NCBI RefSeq assembly: GCF_023159225.1
Contig: NC_063181.1
Span: 22,160,073-22,224,072 of the forward strand
DNA length: 64,000 nt
DNA from: Perognathus longimembris pacificus
Taxonomy: Eukaryota; Chordata; Mammalia; Rodentia; Heteromyidae
Direction of reading: 5' to 3'
In this document: piece after piece, positions 23,800 through 33,720 of the stretch
Layout of the letters: every line of letters begins with the position of its first letter
How positions within the stretch are numbered: position 1 is the stretch's first letter
Notes under the pieces: generated by a model
What the model was told of the DNA's origin: nothing
Databases searched by the model: none
Seen by the model: the letters and a program-made list of their open reading frames with translations, nothing else
Translations under genes and position numbers: made by a program

Positions 23800-23802
<3 letters not shown>

Positions 23803-25024
23803 AGCAACACAGTAGAAGTAGAAAAATAGAAGGACTAATTAAATGTTTAAAAGCTGCAAGGAATTCCAGCCACTTGAAGATCAGGGACAAGTGAAGGTAT
23901 AACATTCTGGATTCCAGTTTTATTTCCACTGTAGAAGAGGCAGGGACATTATTTTGGCAGGATTCATCCTGTTTGAAACTCAATCAAAGGGACCCTCATT
24001 AGATGCAGGAACAGGCACTTCCTGTAAGCAGTGGAAAAAAATAAAATGTTGCAATGTCTCTCCAGAACAAGGATGGGGCTTGTTGAAAAACACAGCTGTC
24101 CATGTCGTTCCTACTTTAGTGATTTTCTGGAATTGGGATCAATATCACTTGTTCCCATTTCATTGTGTGAAAACAGTCTTGGAGATTGCTTAGGCAGGTA
24201 GCACAAGAGGAAGCCTGCCAGAAGACAGGCCAGGGAGTGTGTAGTAAGGACTTGCTTGGCCCTCTGAGAGATGCAGCCCACCCTAGCCATATGGGAAGAC
24301 CGTCTCTGTGTTGCCAGATTCTGTGGTTCCAAAAGAGCTAGACATCCAAATGTTCTTGAAAAATCATTTTTCACTTATAAAAGCTGGTAGCTTAATATAA
24401 AGATTAAAACTGTGGGAAAGTGCTTCATGCTTGATTCCAATTAGGAAATGTAAGTTCCTATATCCTATCTAACAACCCTTTTCTAATTTCTGGTAAGTAA
24501 ACAAAATATTACCAGATGAAGGGTTTTCACAGCCATAGCATGACTTATCAAGATACAGTCTAAGTCTTCGTCTGTGATCCCACCTAGGGTTGAGTCTACC
24601 ACTTTCTTCCATTTTCAAAGGATAAGCTTGTGGTTAACATTCAAGTTCAATAACCAGCTTTGACCTAAACAACAACAAGAGACTGACAACTCCAGCCAAG
24701 AGGCTATAAAGATCTTAACTATACAGACAGCAAGACAAATAAAAAAAAGTGATTTTAGTGGCATGATTTACAAACTTCAGGATCCCGTATGCATCTTGGG
24801 TACAAGAAATGAAAGGAACCAAAAGTTCTGAATTTGTTTCAACATAATTCTAGAAACTTTCACATATCTTTTCAATACCAATTTCAAATATGAATATATC
24901 ACCAAATTTCAAATGGTCAGTGTCTTACCATTTTGTTTTGATTCAGGCATTCTTTTCTTTTTTGGGAGTGGATACTTGTTCAGAGGTCCGAAGATTAGTA
25001 AGCCCAATATCCAAAGAAGGAAGC

Positions 25025-25027
<3 letters not shown>
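23800..25027. other. unique sequence, nothing recognised
   Basis: Short frames only, and no domain signature. Confidence 0.45.

Positions 25028-25094
<67 letters not shown>
25028..25094. repeat. (GA)n microsatellite
   Basis: A perfect 67-bp GA array. It creates spurious Arg-Glu and Ser-Leu open frames on both strands. Confidence 0.95.
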
Positions 25095-25096
<2 letters not shown>

Positions 25097-25839
25097 TGCA
25101 TTTCTGTATGTGTTGATGGGTCAGGGAAAAAAGGGGAACTCAGGGGGAACATATTAGAACTTTTATTTGGCTTCAAAGTAGGAGATGGCTGGATTGGAGC
25201 AGGGCAGAGATTGCAGGAAATGTAAGTTACATTTGGAGTCCATCCTATGAGGATGTAAGTTAAGTCTATAGACAGATTAAATTCTCAGCATAAAATGTGG
25301 AGAGGAGTGGAGAGAAGACTATAGGGAAAGGAGGAAGAAGACCCAGGGATAGCAATGAGATTGGCAAGGTCTGGACATTTCTGACACAAACAGCAGAGAA
25401 ATCACACATGCTCCTATCACAGTTATCTGCCACTTGTCTCCTCCTGTGACCTTCATGCTTGTCACTGAGAAAGAACAGTCTAGAATGAGGACCCCACCAC
25501 TGGCAAGATTGCTCAGGAGCTCAGCTCCTCCCATCTCCACTAGAGAGCTATGCCCCTCAATTCTCCCTGACCATGAATCGACCCTCTTTATCTTATCAGC
25601 ACCACCCTGACAGGCTATTATCTCTCTTACCAGCAACACCATCTTTGCTCTTTCCTTTTACAATATAACTCTTCGAAAGAATTGTCAATATTTGCTGTCT
25701 CACCTTCTCCTCCTATTTCCACCTGTACTCACTAGAGTCAAGCTTCCCTCTCCATCATTCCCTAGTCACTAATATTTTTGTCAGACATGAGGAACCTACA
25801 TGTAAGTTTTTATTCTCCATCCTCTGTCCTTACTTGACC
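25095..25839. other. unique sequence, nothing recognised
   Basis: The 107-codon minus-strand frame at 25319-25642 has no recognisable motif. Confidence 0.4.
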
Positions 25840-26300
25840 TACCAGTGTTATTGAGACATCTGTCATTCCCTCATTTTTCAAGTGTTTCCTCCCCTCAGCT
25901 TCCTGGACAATGGGAAGCTGGATCAGTCTCTTCCTCACACTTGATTGGCTCTTCCTGGTCAGTTTCCTTGGCTGACACTTCCATGTCTATCCAGTGGTTC
26001 ATGTTGGTGGCCCAAGAGCTCAATGAAGTCTTCAAACATTTTATTCCCTCATCTACATATATGTCTTTCATATTCTCAGCTAGTACCCAGGCTTTATAAC
26101 ATTAACCATTTTTATGCTGGTGATACTTGAATTTATATCTTGCATATAAATTTACTTTCCTGCACCTCAGATTTCCACAGGGCCATTCCCACTTCTTCCA
26201 TGTTCACATCTAATAGCCTAGTATCTTAAAATTAATTATGCCTCAAAACACATCTCCCTTAGTCAGAGGCAACTTGCCTCATTTAAGTTGCTGAAAAAAG
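25840..26300 (+). mobile_element. L2/CR1-like LINE remnant (reverse transcriptase region)
   Basis: The frame at 26107-26139 reads HFYAGDT, a stop, then IYI. This corresponds to the HLYADDTQIYI reverse transcriptase motif of L2/CR1-clade LINEs, with the first catalytic Asp of YADD changed to Gly and an in-frame stop. The flanking sequence resembles the same old mammalian repeat, but the boundaries are approximate. It is long dead, and the family assignment is from memory of the motif. Confidence 0.5.
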
Positions 26301-26529
26301 GCCATGTCTGTAGGAAGATCCTCTCTGAACACAGTAGGCAAAATTGGGAACTTCTACTGCCCTTCAGAAACTCCGAAACTACTTTACCCCAAAAGTTAGT
26401 TGCATATTACCTTTTATTAAAAAAGAAAAGAAAAAATAAAACCAAACTCCCCAAATTTCAATGTTTCAATACCCTGTGAAAATAGAAATACATTCCTTAT
26501 TCCATATTTAAAAATATGTATATTCGTGT

Positions 26530-27080
26530 ACATTAATTGTACAGAGGGATGGATTTTTATCACAGTACTTTTATACATACATATATTTTGATCATATTGA
26601 CTTATTGTATACCATTCTTATCCACACTCTTGCAATCCTCCTGTTTAAACTTCCATTGGGTATCACTAACATTGTTGCATATGCACATACACTGTACTTC
26701 AATCAACTTTTTTCACCCTATTTACCCTGTTCCAACCTCCTGCTGGTTCCTCGCTCATAGTCTCCCTTCTGTGCTCATGTCCTTTTTATTTTCTACATTC
26801 ATATGACACAATCTTGGGGCATTGTTTTAGTCTAACTTAATTTTAACATGATGACCTCCAGTTTTATCCATATTTCTACACATGAAATAATTTTAGTATA
26901 TTTATAGTTCAGGAATATTCAATTGTGTGTGTACAATTGTATATATAACATATATATTATATATAACATTATAAATAACATATATAACATATACAATATA
27001 TATTATATATGTGTGTATATATGTGTGTCTATATATATGTATAATTTTTCCCCATTCACATTTTGATGGGCATCTAGATA
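26530..27080 (-). mobile_element. old LINE-1 3' end, antisense
   Basis: The plus strand shows the typical antisense L1 end: 'gacctccagttttatccat', then 'ttcaggaatattcaattgtg' and, after an AT insertion, 'cccattcacattttgatggg'. It is clearly older than the L1s at 11.6 and 50 kb. Confidence 0.75.
26935..27043. repeat. (TA)/(TG)-rich low-complexity tract
   Basis: About 110 bp of TATATAACATATA and GTGTATATATG units lies inside the old L1 and probably expanded from its 'gtgtgtatata' motif. Confidence 0.85.
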
Positions 27081-27225
27081 GAACAAATATTGAATAAAAA
27101 AAAATAAATTATAAGTAAATGGACATTGAATTGAGTACAAACTCACTTCTCCCTAACGTTATTAATGGACTAATGAGGATGGAATCCTCATGGCTTAATC
27201 AACTCGTAAAAATCTCATTTTCTTA

Positions 27226-27690
27226 TTACAGTTTTTATTTATTGTGTAGGTGATATACAGAGGGGTTTACAGTTGCATAAGTAAGGTAATGAGTATATTT
27301 CTTTTAGAACAGTGTTAACCCCTCCTTCATTTCCCCCCATTTTTCCTACCCCAACTCCTCCCTCCCCAAGTTGTAAAGTTCATTTCTAAGGTAGTGTCTA
27401 GTGAGTATCACTGTTGCATTGGTTCACCATTTGTCCCACTATTTCTATGATTGTCCTTCCCTTCCCCAATTCAGATAAATGTATATACACGATAAAAATT
27501 GGAAACAGTGACCACAGGAAATAAACCAGAGGAACCAAAAAAAAATAAAGAGGAAGGAACTGCAAATAGCAGATTCTCTCTCTCTCCCTCTCTCTTTCTC
27601 TCTTGCTCTCTCTAGCTCGCTCGCTCTCTCATACACACACACACAATCTCTTGTTTGAGTATCTTGGAGTTCATTTTGATTACCATTGTT
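27226..27690 (-). mobile_element. LINE-1 3' UTR fragment, antisense, with internal (TC)n
   Basis: The plus strand starts with a T-rich tail ('tttttatttattgtg') and 'atacagaggggtttacagtt', collinear with the 3' UTR of the L1 at 11577. It continues through 'gaccacaggaaataaa' and, beyond a TC array, 'tggagttcattttgatta'. Confidence 0.85.
27575..27647. repeat. (TC)n tract with short (CA)n
   Basis: A pyrimidine array with CCC and GCTCGC interruptions ends in ACACAC. It lies inside the L1 3' UTR, where related copies have an A-rich stretch instead. Confidence 0.9.
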
Positions 27691-29440
27691 TTAGATGGTT
27701 ATATAAAAGTTTCAGTTTTATGATCATCACAGAGCTAATTGAATTTAAAGTTTTAAAAAGAACATTCAAGTTGAAGCAAGTAATATTTCCAGTGTTTTGT
27801 GCTCACCCAGTATTTTTTTTCAGGGATTAAAAAGCATCTTTAACCTCTTTTTCCAAGTTCTATCTATCACCACGATAACATGTTCTATTTTCAGAATAAA
27901 TCCAGGCTAGATGTTAAAATCTAGAAGTTGCTAGATCATTGATTTGCAGGGCTTTTTTAAAATCATTTTACAATTTCAAGATTACAGCCTAAAATAATGG
28001 AAATTGACTATTGTTTATTACAATACTCTGTTTTTTCTTAGGAAAAGTTTGGGATTTCCTGAGAAATGTAATACTCCACTTTTAACACTCATCATAGTTT
28101 TAGAAGGTATTTTTTAAGTATGGTTTTACTGACTATCACCATGTATTAAAAACTCAAATGGTGTATATTATATAGGTCTTTAAACCTTCAGAGATGCACC
28201 TGCATATTTTGTTCTCATCTATGACAAAAGGGCAATTAACTTCTCAATTAACATGTCCATGTATTAACAACTGACATTTGGTAGTAGCCCAAAGGTCATA
28301 TTGAAAGATTCTGTTCATGCATGAAACAGTGGAACTTAATCTAATCACACTGTACCGAATGGATTCTCAGATGATCCAACTGGCCAAACTGTTAAATAAG
28401 AAAGTGGTTTGGAATTTGTTTCATATTTTTCTCATTGTTTGAAAATACCTCAAGTATTTTTCTCTTAGCACTTCTCCTTGTATAAGTGGTACAACAACTA
28501 ATGGAAAAAGCAGATACTTAAAACCAAAATAGACACAGAAATGAAAATTCATGCACAGTAATCTGAAAGAGATGACAACAATGACCTTGACATATTACAT
28601 CTAGAAATATATTATTTAGTCATTGAGAATTTCTATTATAAAGATAAATCAACTCCACTGAACTCTACTTAATTATACAAATAGATAGCCTGTTGGTGAC
28701 TTTCTAAATTCAACAAACTTAACTATCACAACTGTACCACGGTGTCATTTTCATCTCATGACAGAATCCTGTTAGTCTCTTCTCCCATGGTCTGGGTGGC
28801 AGACAACTTTAACAACTGTGGTACTACACATTCCTGATTTCTGTCTCACTTATAGCCAAAGAGAACCAGCATATAGCCAGACCAACCCGAAGAATACATT
28901 AATGGGCTGGTTGAATGACATAGCATGCATATATTGTAATGTTGTTTCTTTGCCACTTTTTAATGTTCAGTGGATGTATTTTTATCTATAATCAGTAGCT
29001 AAAGGTATAAAAAGCATGTCAATCATGTTCAGGTAGTATACAAATAACACACAATAAAATAAGGTGAAGAGGTTTAAATGAAGATGTGAATAACCAAGCA
29101 AAGAGAAACCAACAAGAACTTAATGTGTACAGGGCCTCCATAGCAACCTCATCAGCAAGCTCAGTCTCGACTCCAGATCTACTGACTGAATTTTATTAGC
29201 TATCTCCCAGGTTGATCCTGGTACCTGCTCAAGTTTGAGAGAATCATAGTAATGAAGGACGATGGGGAACACTATGTAGAAAAAATGGTCAAAGAAATCC
29301 AAGGAGAAGTAGCATTGCATGTTAAGATTGCAAACCAGTGTTATACTTTTGGTATAGAATCTCAAAGGCTGTGCTTAATGTGGAAGATTCATAGGTACTC
29401 AAATTTTTGAGGGTGAAAATTGAAAAATATTCCTTGAATG
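27691..29440. other. unique AT-rich sequence, nothing recognised
   Basis: No supported feature was seen. Confidence 0.5.
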
Positions 29441-29442
29441 AA

Positions 29443-29667
29443 TAGTCTCTGGTGGCTTGTGTCTATAATCCTAGCTACTCAGGAGGCTGAGATCAGAGAA
29501 CTACAATTTGAAGCCAATCCAGACAGAAAATTTAGCAAATAAACAGCAAAACAGTTCAAATAAACAGCAAAAACCAGAATTAGAAGCATAGTTCTACTGA
29601 TGGAGCACTGGCCATGACCAGCAATCTGAGTGAGAGTGTAAAACTCAGAAAAATAAAATAAAAAATC
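29443..29667 (+). mobile_element. B1-Geo chimeric SINE, diverged
   Basis: The B1-like head ('ctagctactcaggaggctga', 'tttgaagccaatccagacag') is followed by a degraded Geo half ending in 'gtgtaaaactcag' and an A-rich tail. A 20-bp unit (caaataaacagcaaaacagtt-like) is tandemly doubled near 29536-29573. Confidence 0.75.
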
Positions 29668-29672
29668 CCTCA

Positions 29673-29762
29673 ACAGGTGCTTGACATGGTGGCATGCATT
29701 TTTTATCTTGATACTCAGACAGGAGGATCATAAGTTCGAGGCCAGCCTATGATCTAAGAGGA
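29673..29762 (+). repeat. B1 SINE fragment
   Basis: A B1 core in sense: 'gacatggtggcatgcat', 'agacaggaggatcataagtt', 'cgaggccagcctatg'. It directly follows the tail of the B1-Geo element. Confidence 0.8.
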
Positions 29763-31150
29763 GACCTTTGGAGCAGGTGGTTTTCAGACTCAGGGCGTAG
29801 ATTGCTTTTCTAGTGTTTGATTCTCCACCCTCTCAAACATTCAGTGTCGGATCCCACTTCACCCTGTCATTTGGTCGGACAATAGTCAGATTTCCCATTG
29901 TCTTAAAATCATTATAGAGCTTGGATTACCCTTTACTGTGGTTGAAGGTGAAATGATCCAAAACATGGAATGAGGAAGTGATGGGACAGGTCAAACATTC
30001 ACGTTGTAATAAATCATTAGCTAGGTGGAATTCATCCAAGTGATATGAAGGAACTATAGAATTACATAGATGTGCTACTAACAAAAATATATAATTTATC
30101 ATTTAAAGCAGCCACTGAACTGGGATGCTGGCAGACTGCCCTGGTGATACCTATCTTTTTAATAATATAGGAGATCTCAGAAATTGTACAAATGTGAGTT
30201 TGATGCTAAGAAAAAAAGTCTTTACAACTGAAATGATCTTCTGTACAGCCTTGTCCATAGTTTTAAAAAATTCCCTCAGACATGAGAATTGTTTCTAGGT
30301 CTAACAATTTGCCTATGCACTACTTACATTATGTTTAACAGAATAAACTTCAATGTATACATCCTTTGAGGTCTAGATCGCCACAGGTGTAGGAAGACTA
30401 TGAACACCCACATTTTGCAGTTGTAGAAGTCAACATTTGTATCCCAGTATAGTGCAAAAATGACATTGAAAAATGATAGCTGTTACTTTTTATTTTATTA
30501 TAGTTGTTATGAACCATACCGAAAACACAAAATAAATGCATGAGCAAGTGTGTGAACATGTGTGTGATTATGTCCATTTTACTTGCCTTTGGCCTCCTTT
30601 TTGCATCACTTGTAGAGGAAAATGAAATTTTACTACAAGAATGAAAGATGATCCTACAGCATCACATGTTATATGTATCTAAAGAAGCTGTAGCTTCATG
30701 AAATATAGTGGTTAGAAGTGCTCAAAGTTAAAATTAGGAAGGCTTTGTGACTCATATGTAACAAAGAATGAAAACTGTACTGAATCATGGAGGATGAAGT
30801 GTTGTCATTATTATTCCTTAGTCCCAAACTTAAGGAGGATAGAAAAGTAATATTTTTAAAGCATCAGTCATTATTCCATTAATTCTTCTGGAAAATCTAA
30901 CAAGGGATGTCATTGTCCATATTTTAAATATGTTATTTAAATTGCATTCTCAGAGAAAGTGGATCACCTAGTATCACATTGGGCTATACAGTCAGTGTTT
31001 TTACTGGATGCTTTTTACTCTTGAACTCTCATCCTTTCTACATATCAACCTACCTATTTTATATACATCAAACATGAACAGAATGGCTGTTTTTACACTT
31101 TAGTATTTTTCTGAGAGTAATAGCAAAAGTAAAAACAAAAAAATCACCTG

Positions 31151-31151
<1 letters not shown>
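29763..31151. other. unique sequence with a possible MIR remnant
   Basis: A weak reverse-oriented MIR-like segment may lie at about 30880-31000 ('gtcattgtccatatttta', 'gagaaagtggatcacctagt'). Nothing else was recognised. Confidence 0.4.

Positions 31152-31190
<39 letters not shown>
31152..31190. repeat. (CA)n microsatellite
   Basis: A perfect 39-bp CA array. Confidence 0.95.
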
Positions 31191-31191
<1 letters not shown>

Positions 31192-31491
31192 TCTCTTAAG
31201 CACTGATGTCTTCTGGTGCATTCTCAGTACAGTGTATTAAGGAAATTGAGACAACACAGAGAAACCAGAAGTTCTGTTGTGGATTCCCTAAACAGGGCAG
31301 AAAAACAAATCTGGCACATTTTCATCAAGATCATGAAAGAAGGGACTAAACAATGAAGACTATGCACAGTGCATATGCTGGCTGAATTGATGACTCAGAA
31401 GACATGTGGAATATTAACTATCAATATTTTTTGATAACTTGGGTGTTAGGATAAGTGAGAATGAGAAATTATGATGAAAATCTCCACTGAC

Positions 31492-31734
31492 AAAAGTCAT
31501 GGCAACCGGGCTGGGGATATAGCCTAGTGGCAAGAGTGCCTGCCTCGGATACACGAGGCCCTAGGTTCGATTCCCCAGCACCACATATACAGAAAACGGC
31601 CAGAAGCGGCGCTGTGGCTCAAGTGGCAGAGTGCTAGCCTTGAGCGGGAAGAAGCCAGGGACAGTGCTCAGGCCCTGAGTCCAAGGCCCAGGACTGGCCA
31701 AAAAAAAAAAAAAAAAAAAAAAGTCATGGCAACC
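31492..31734 (+). mobile_element. IDL-Geo SINE, intact, 16-bp target-site duplication
   Basis: This is the best-preserved copy in the window. The body is at 31508-31718, flanked by aaaagtcatggcaacc at 31492-31507 and 31719-31734. The ID-like half has pol III boxes TAGCCTAGTGG (31520-31530) and GGTTCGATTCC (31564-31574). The Geo half starts near 31595 with its own TGGCTCAAGTGG (31615-31626). A pure A tail of about 24 bases follows 'aggactggcc'. The perfect duplication and intact boxes indicate a recent insertion. Confidence 0.97.
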
Positions 31735-31804
31735 TAAAATTAAGCAACAACTTGACAGGTGAATTTCACATAGATAGGTGCAAAGCAACATACATTTAGA
31801 ATGT

Positions 31805-31808
<4 letters not shown>

Positions 31809-31841
<33 letters not shown>
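31809..31841. repeat. (GT)n microsatellite
   Basis: A perfect 33-bp GT array. Confidence 0.95.
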
Positions 31842-31844
<3 letters not shown>

Positions 31845-33289
31845 TATCTATTTATTTTGTTTGGTGCACCACTTAGTTCCTCTACTACCCATGATGAATT
31901 CCTAATTGTCTCTAAAATTCTCAAGGCAGAGATAGAGGCACCAGTTTTGAGAATTGAGTGAAAATATCCATTTGCCATACAACAGCTGTAGGAGGAAAAA
32001 TGTGTCTATTCAAAATGTAAATTAATATTAGGCCACATTAATTAAGAAGTGTAGCAAAATGGTACAATATGCTTAATATTCTCACGTGCAGTTTTCAGAA
32101 TCTGTTGTATGCTCACACTTTGATCCTGTGTTTACTTTTTTCTCACTCTGTTCACAAATAAAACAGAAATAGGAGAAAACAACAACAAAACAGTCCAGAA
32201 ATGTGTCAAGAAATTTGCAAGAGCTGTGAAAGGGGAACAGCTCCTATGAGAGGAGAAATAGGAGCAATGCATGTAGAAATGGACAAGTAAAAGACGCAGT
32301 ATGCATGGGCTGAGAAGAAAGGACTGGTATGAAGAAAGCAAGCTGAGACCTTTATTTGTGCTCACTATTAGCCACATAGGATGGGAAAACACTATTGCCA
32401 ATATAAAGGGAAACGGGGAATCTGACTCATGACAGTGTCTGTAATTCCATGGTGGTACTTGTTTGGTTTTTGCTTGACTCAAACTTTTGGGGAAGGCTTG
32501 AGAAAGGAATTCCACATTGCTCTGAATTCTGGCAGTTTATTGTCAAGAATAAAATTACAAGGATGCTCATCTCCATTGCTTCAAGGCACACGCTACTGAT
32601 CACCAGCCGGGGACTGGGAGAAATGTCCCCCTGTAGTCCTGTGTTGCACAATTAGGTGTATTACAGCGGGTTTTGAATCTTCTGGAGCATGCAGCTTTGG
32701 CCAGATTGGAGGCAGAGTACCAGATTCCCTGTTTTATTGGTCTGTTCTGGGATGGTAATTATTATACCCACACATTGCTCTTTTTGGTTTTACAAGTTTC
32801 AAATCCACAGTGGTGCTGCTAAACACTAGAATGGAGTTACAGCTCTAATCCCAGTACTGCTACAAAGTTCACACAAATTGTAACGAAATGTTTGGTTTCC
32901 TAGGCCAGGGTTTCCCTGGCCAGCTCTGGGTGAAAGTTGCTCTATCTTCTGTCAGTTCCTCTCAAACTCTAAACTTATTTCTTTTCAGCATGCTAGTCTC
33001 CTTCAGCTGTTGTTGCCCTTGGAAGTGGCATATGGTTGACTGTCCAAATGCCAACTGCTTCCCCCCTCCCCCTAAGTAACAATAAACCAGTATTGACTTC
33101 AATACAGTTGAAGGTGGCTACTAAGACCTTACCATTGTGGTAGAGTTTGGGACAGGGTTGAGGGAACTCAGTACTCTTTTCTGAGTTCTCTTCCTTTCTG
33201 ACTAAGTGACATTGCACTATGAAAGTAAATCCTGCCCTTTGTATTTCTTATTAGAACCCAAAAGGCACATAAAATAGGCAAGGAAATGG
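31842..33289. other. unique sequence, nothing recognised
   Basis: The 127-codon minus-strand frame at 32132-32515 is Ser/Phe/Leu-rich without a domain and overlaps other chance frames. I do not regard it as a gene. Confidence 0.4.
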
Positions 33290-33720
33290 CTCAATGCCAG
33301 CTCTGGTTTATTTGAGAGATAAGCCTGCAAAGGGATGTGGTGTCTCCTACAAAGAGCTTGAGTCCACAGCCACTTATGGACTAAAGTGTTTTATAGGGGC
33401 AGGTAAACAAATCATGAAGGAAGGGACTAGCTGCCCACAAGAGCAGACAGTAAGAGGGGAAAACAAAGTGTAGGATTGCTATGGGGTAACTAGAATGTAA
33501 TCTGAGGTCACTTGGCACACACAATGTTTGCCTGTGGTCATGTGGAGGGCAGGGTGTTGTTTGTGGTCCCGTTAGGTATTACAATGACTAAGTAACTCCT
33601 AGGGAGGAGAGGGGGAAGAGGTATTTTTGTGTTTTGAACTGATATTAAGCAAAACTCCTGGGCAGGGACTTGAAGATGGAGGTGTCTAGGCTGAGCACAT
33701 CTAACATTTCTAATCACAAT
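33290..33720 (-). mobile_element. possible solo LTR (uncertain)
   Basis: On the minus strand a TATAAAA box (33389-33395) is followed about 80 bp later by AATAAA (33307-33312), the U3-R spacing expected of a retroviral-type long terminal repeat. The segment is richer in GC than its flanks. I could not define the TG/CA ends or a duplication, and no gag or pol sequence was recognised beside it. An isolated promoter-like coincidence remains possible. Confidence 0.38.

Noticed and set aside
24890..25225. 111-codon frame with Arg-Glu repeats
   Set aside because: Most of it is the GA microsatellite; the flanks show no motif.
31508..31580. possible tRNA gene
   Set aside because: The pol III boxes belong to the ID-like half of a SINE with target duplications and A tail; no proper cloverleaf is expected.
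32132..32515. 127-codon minus-strand frame
   Set aside because: It is low in information, overlaps other frames, and has no domain, splice or retrocopy evidence.
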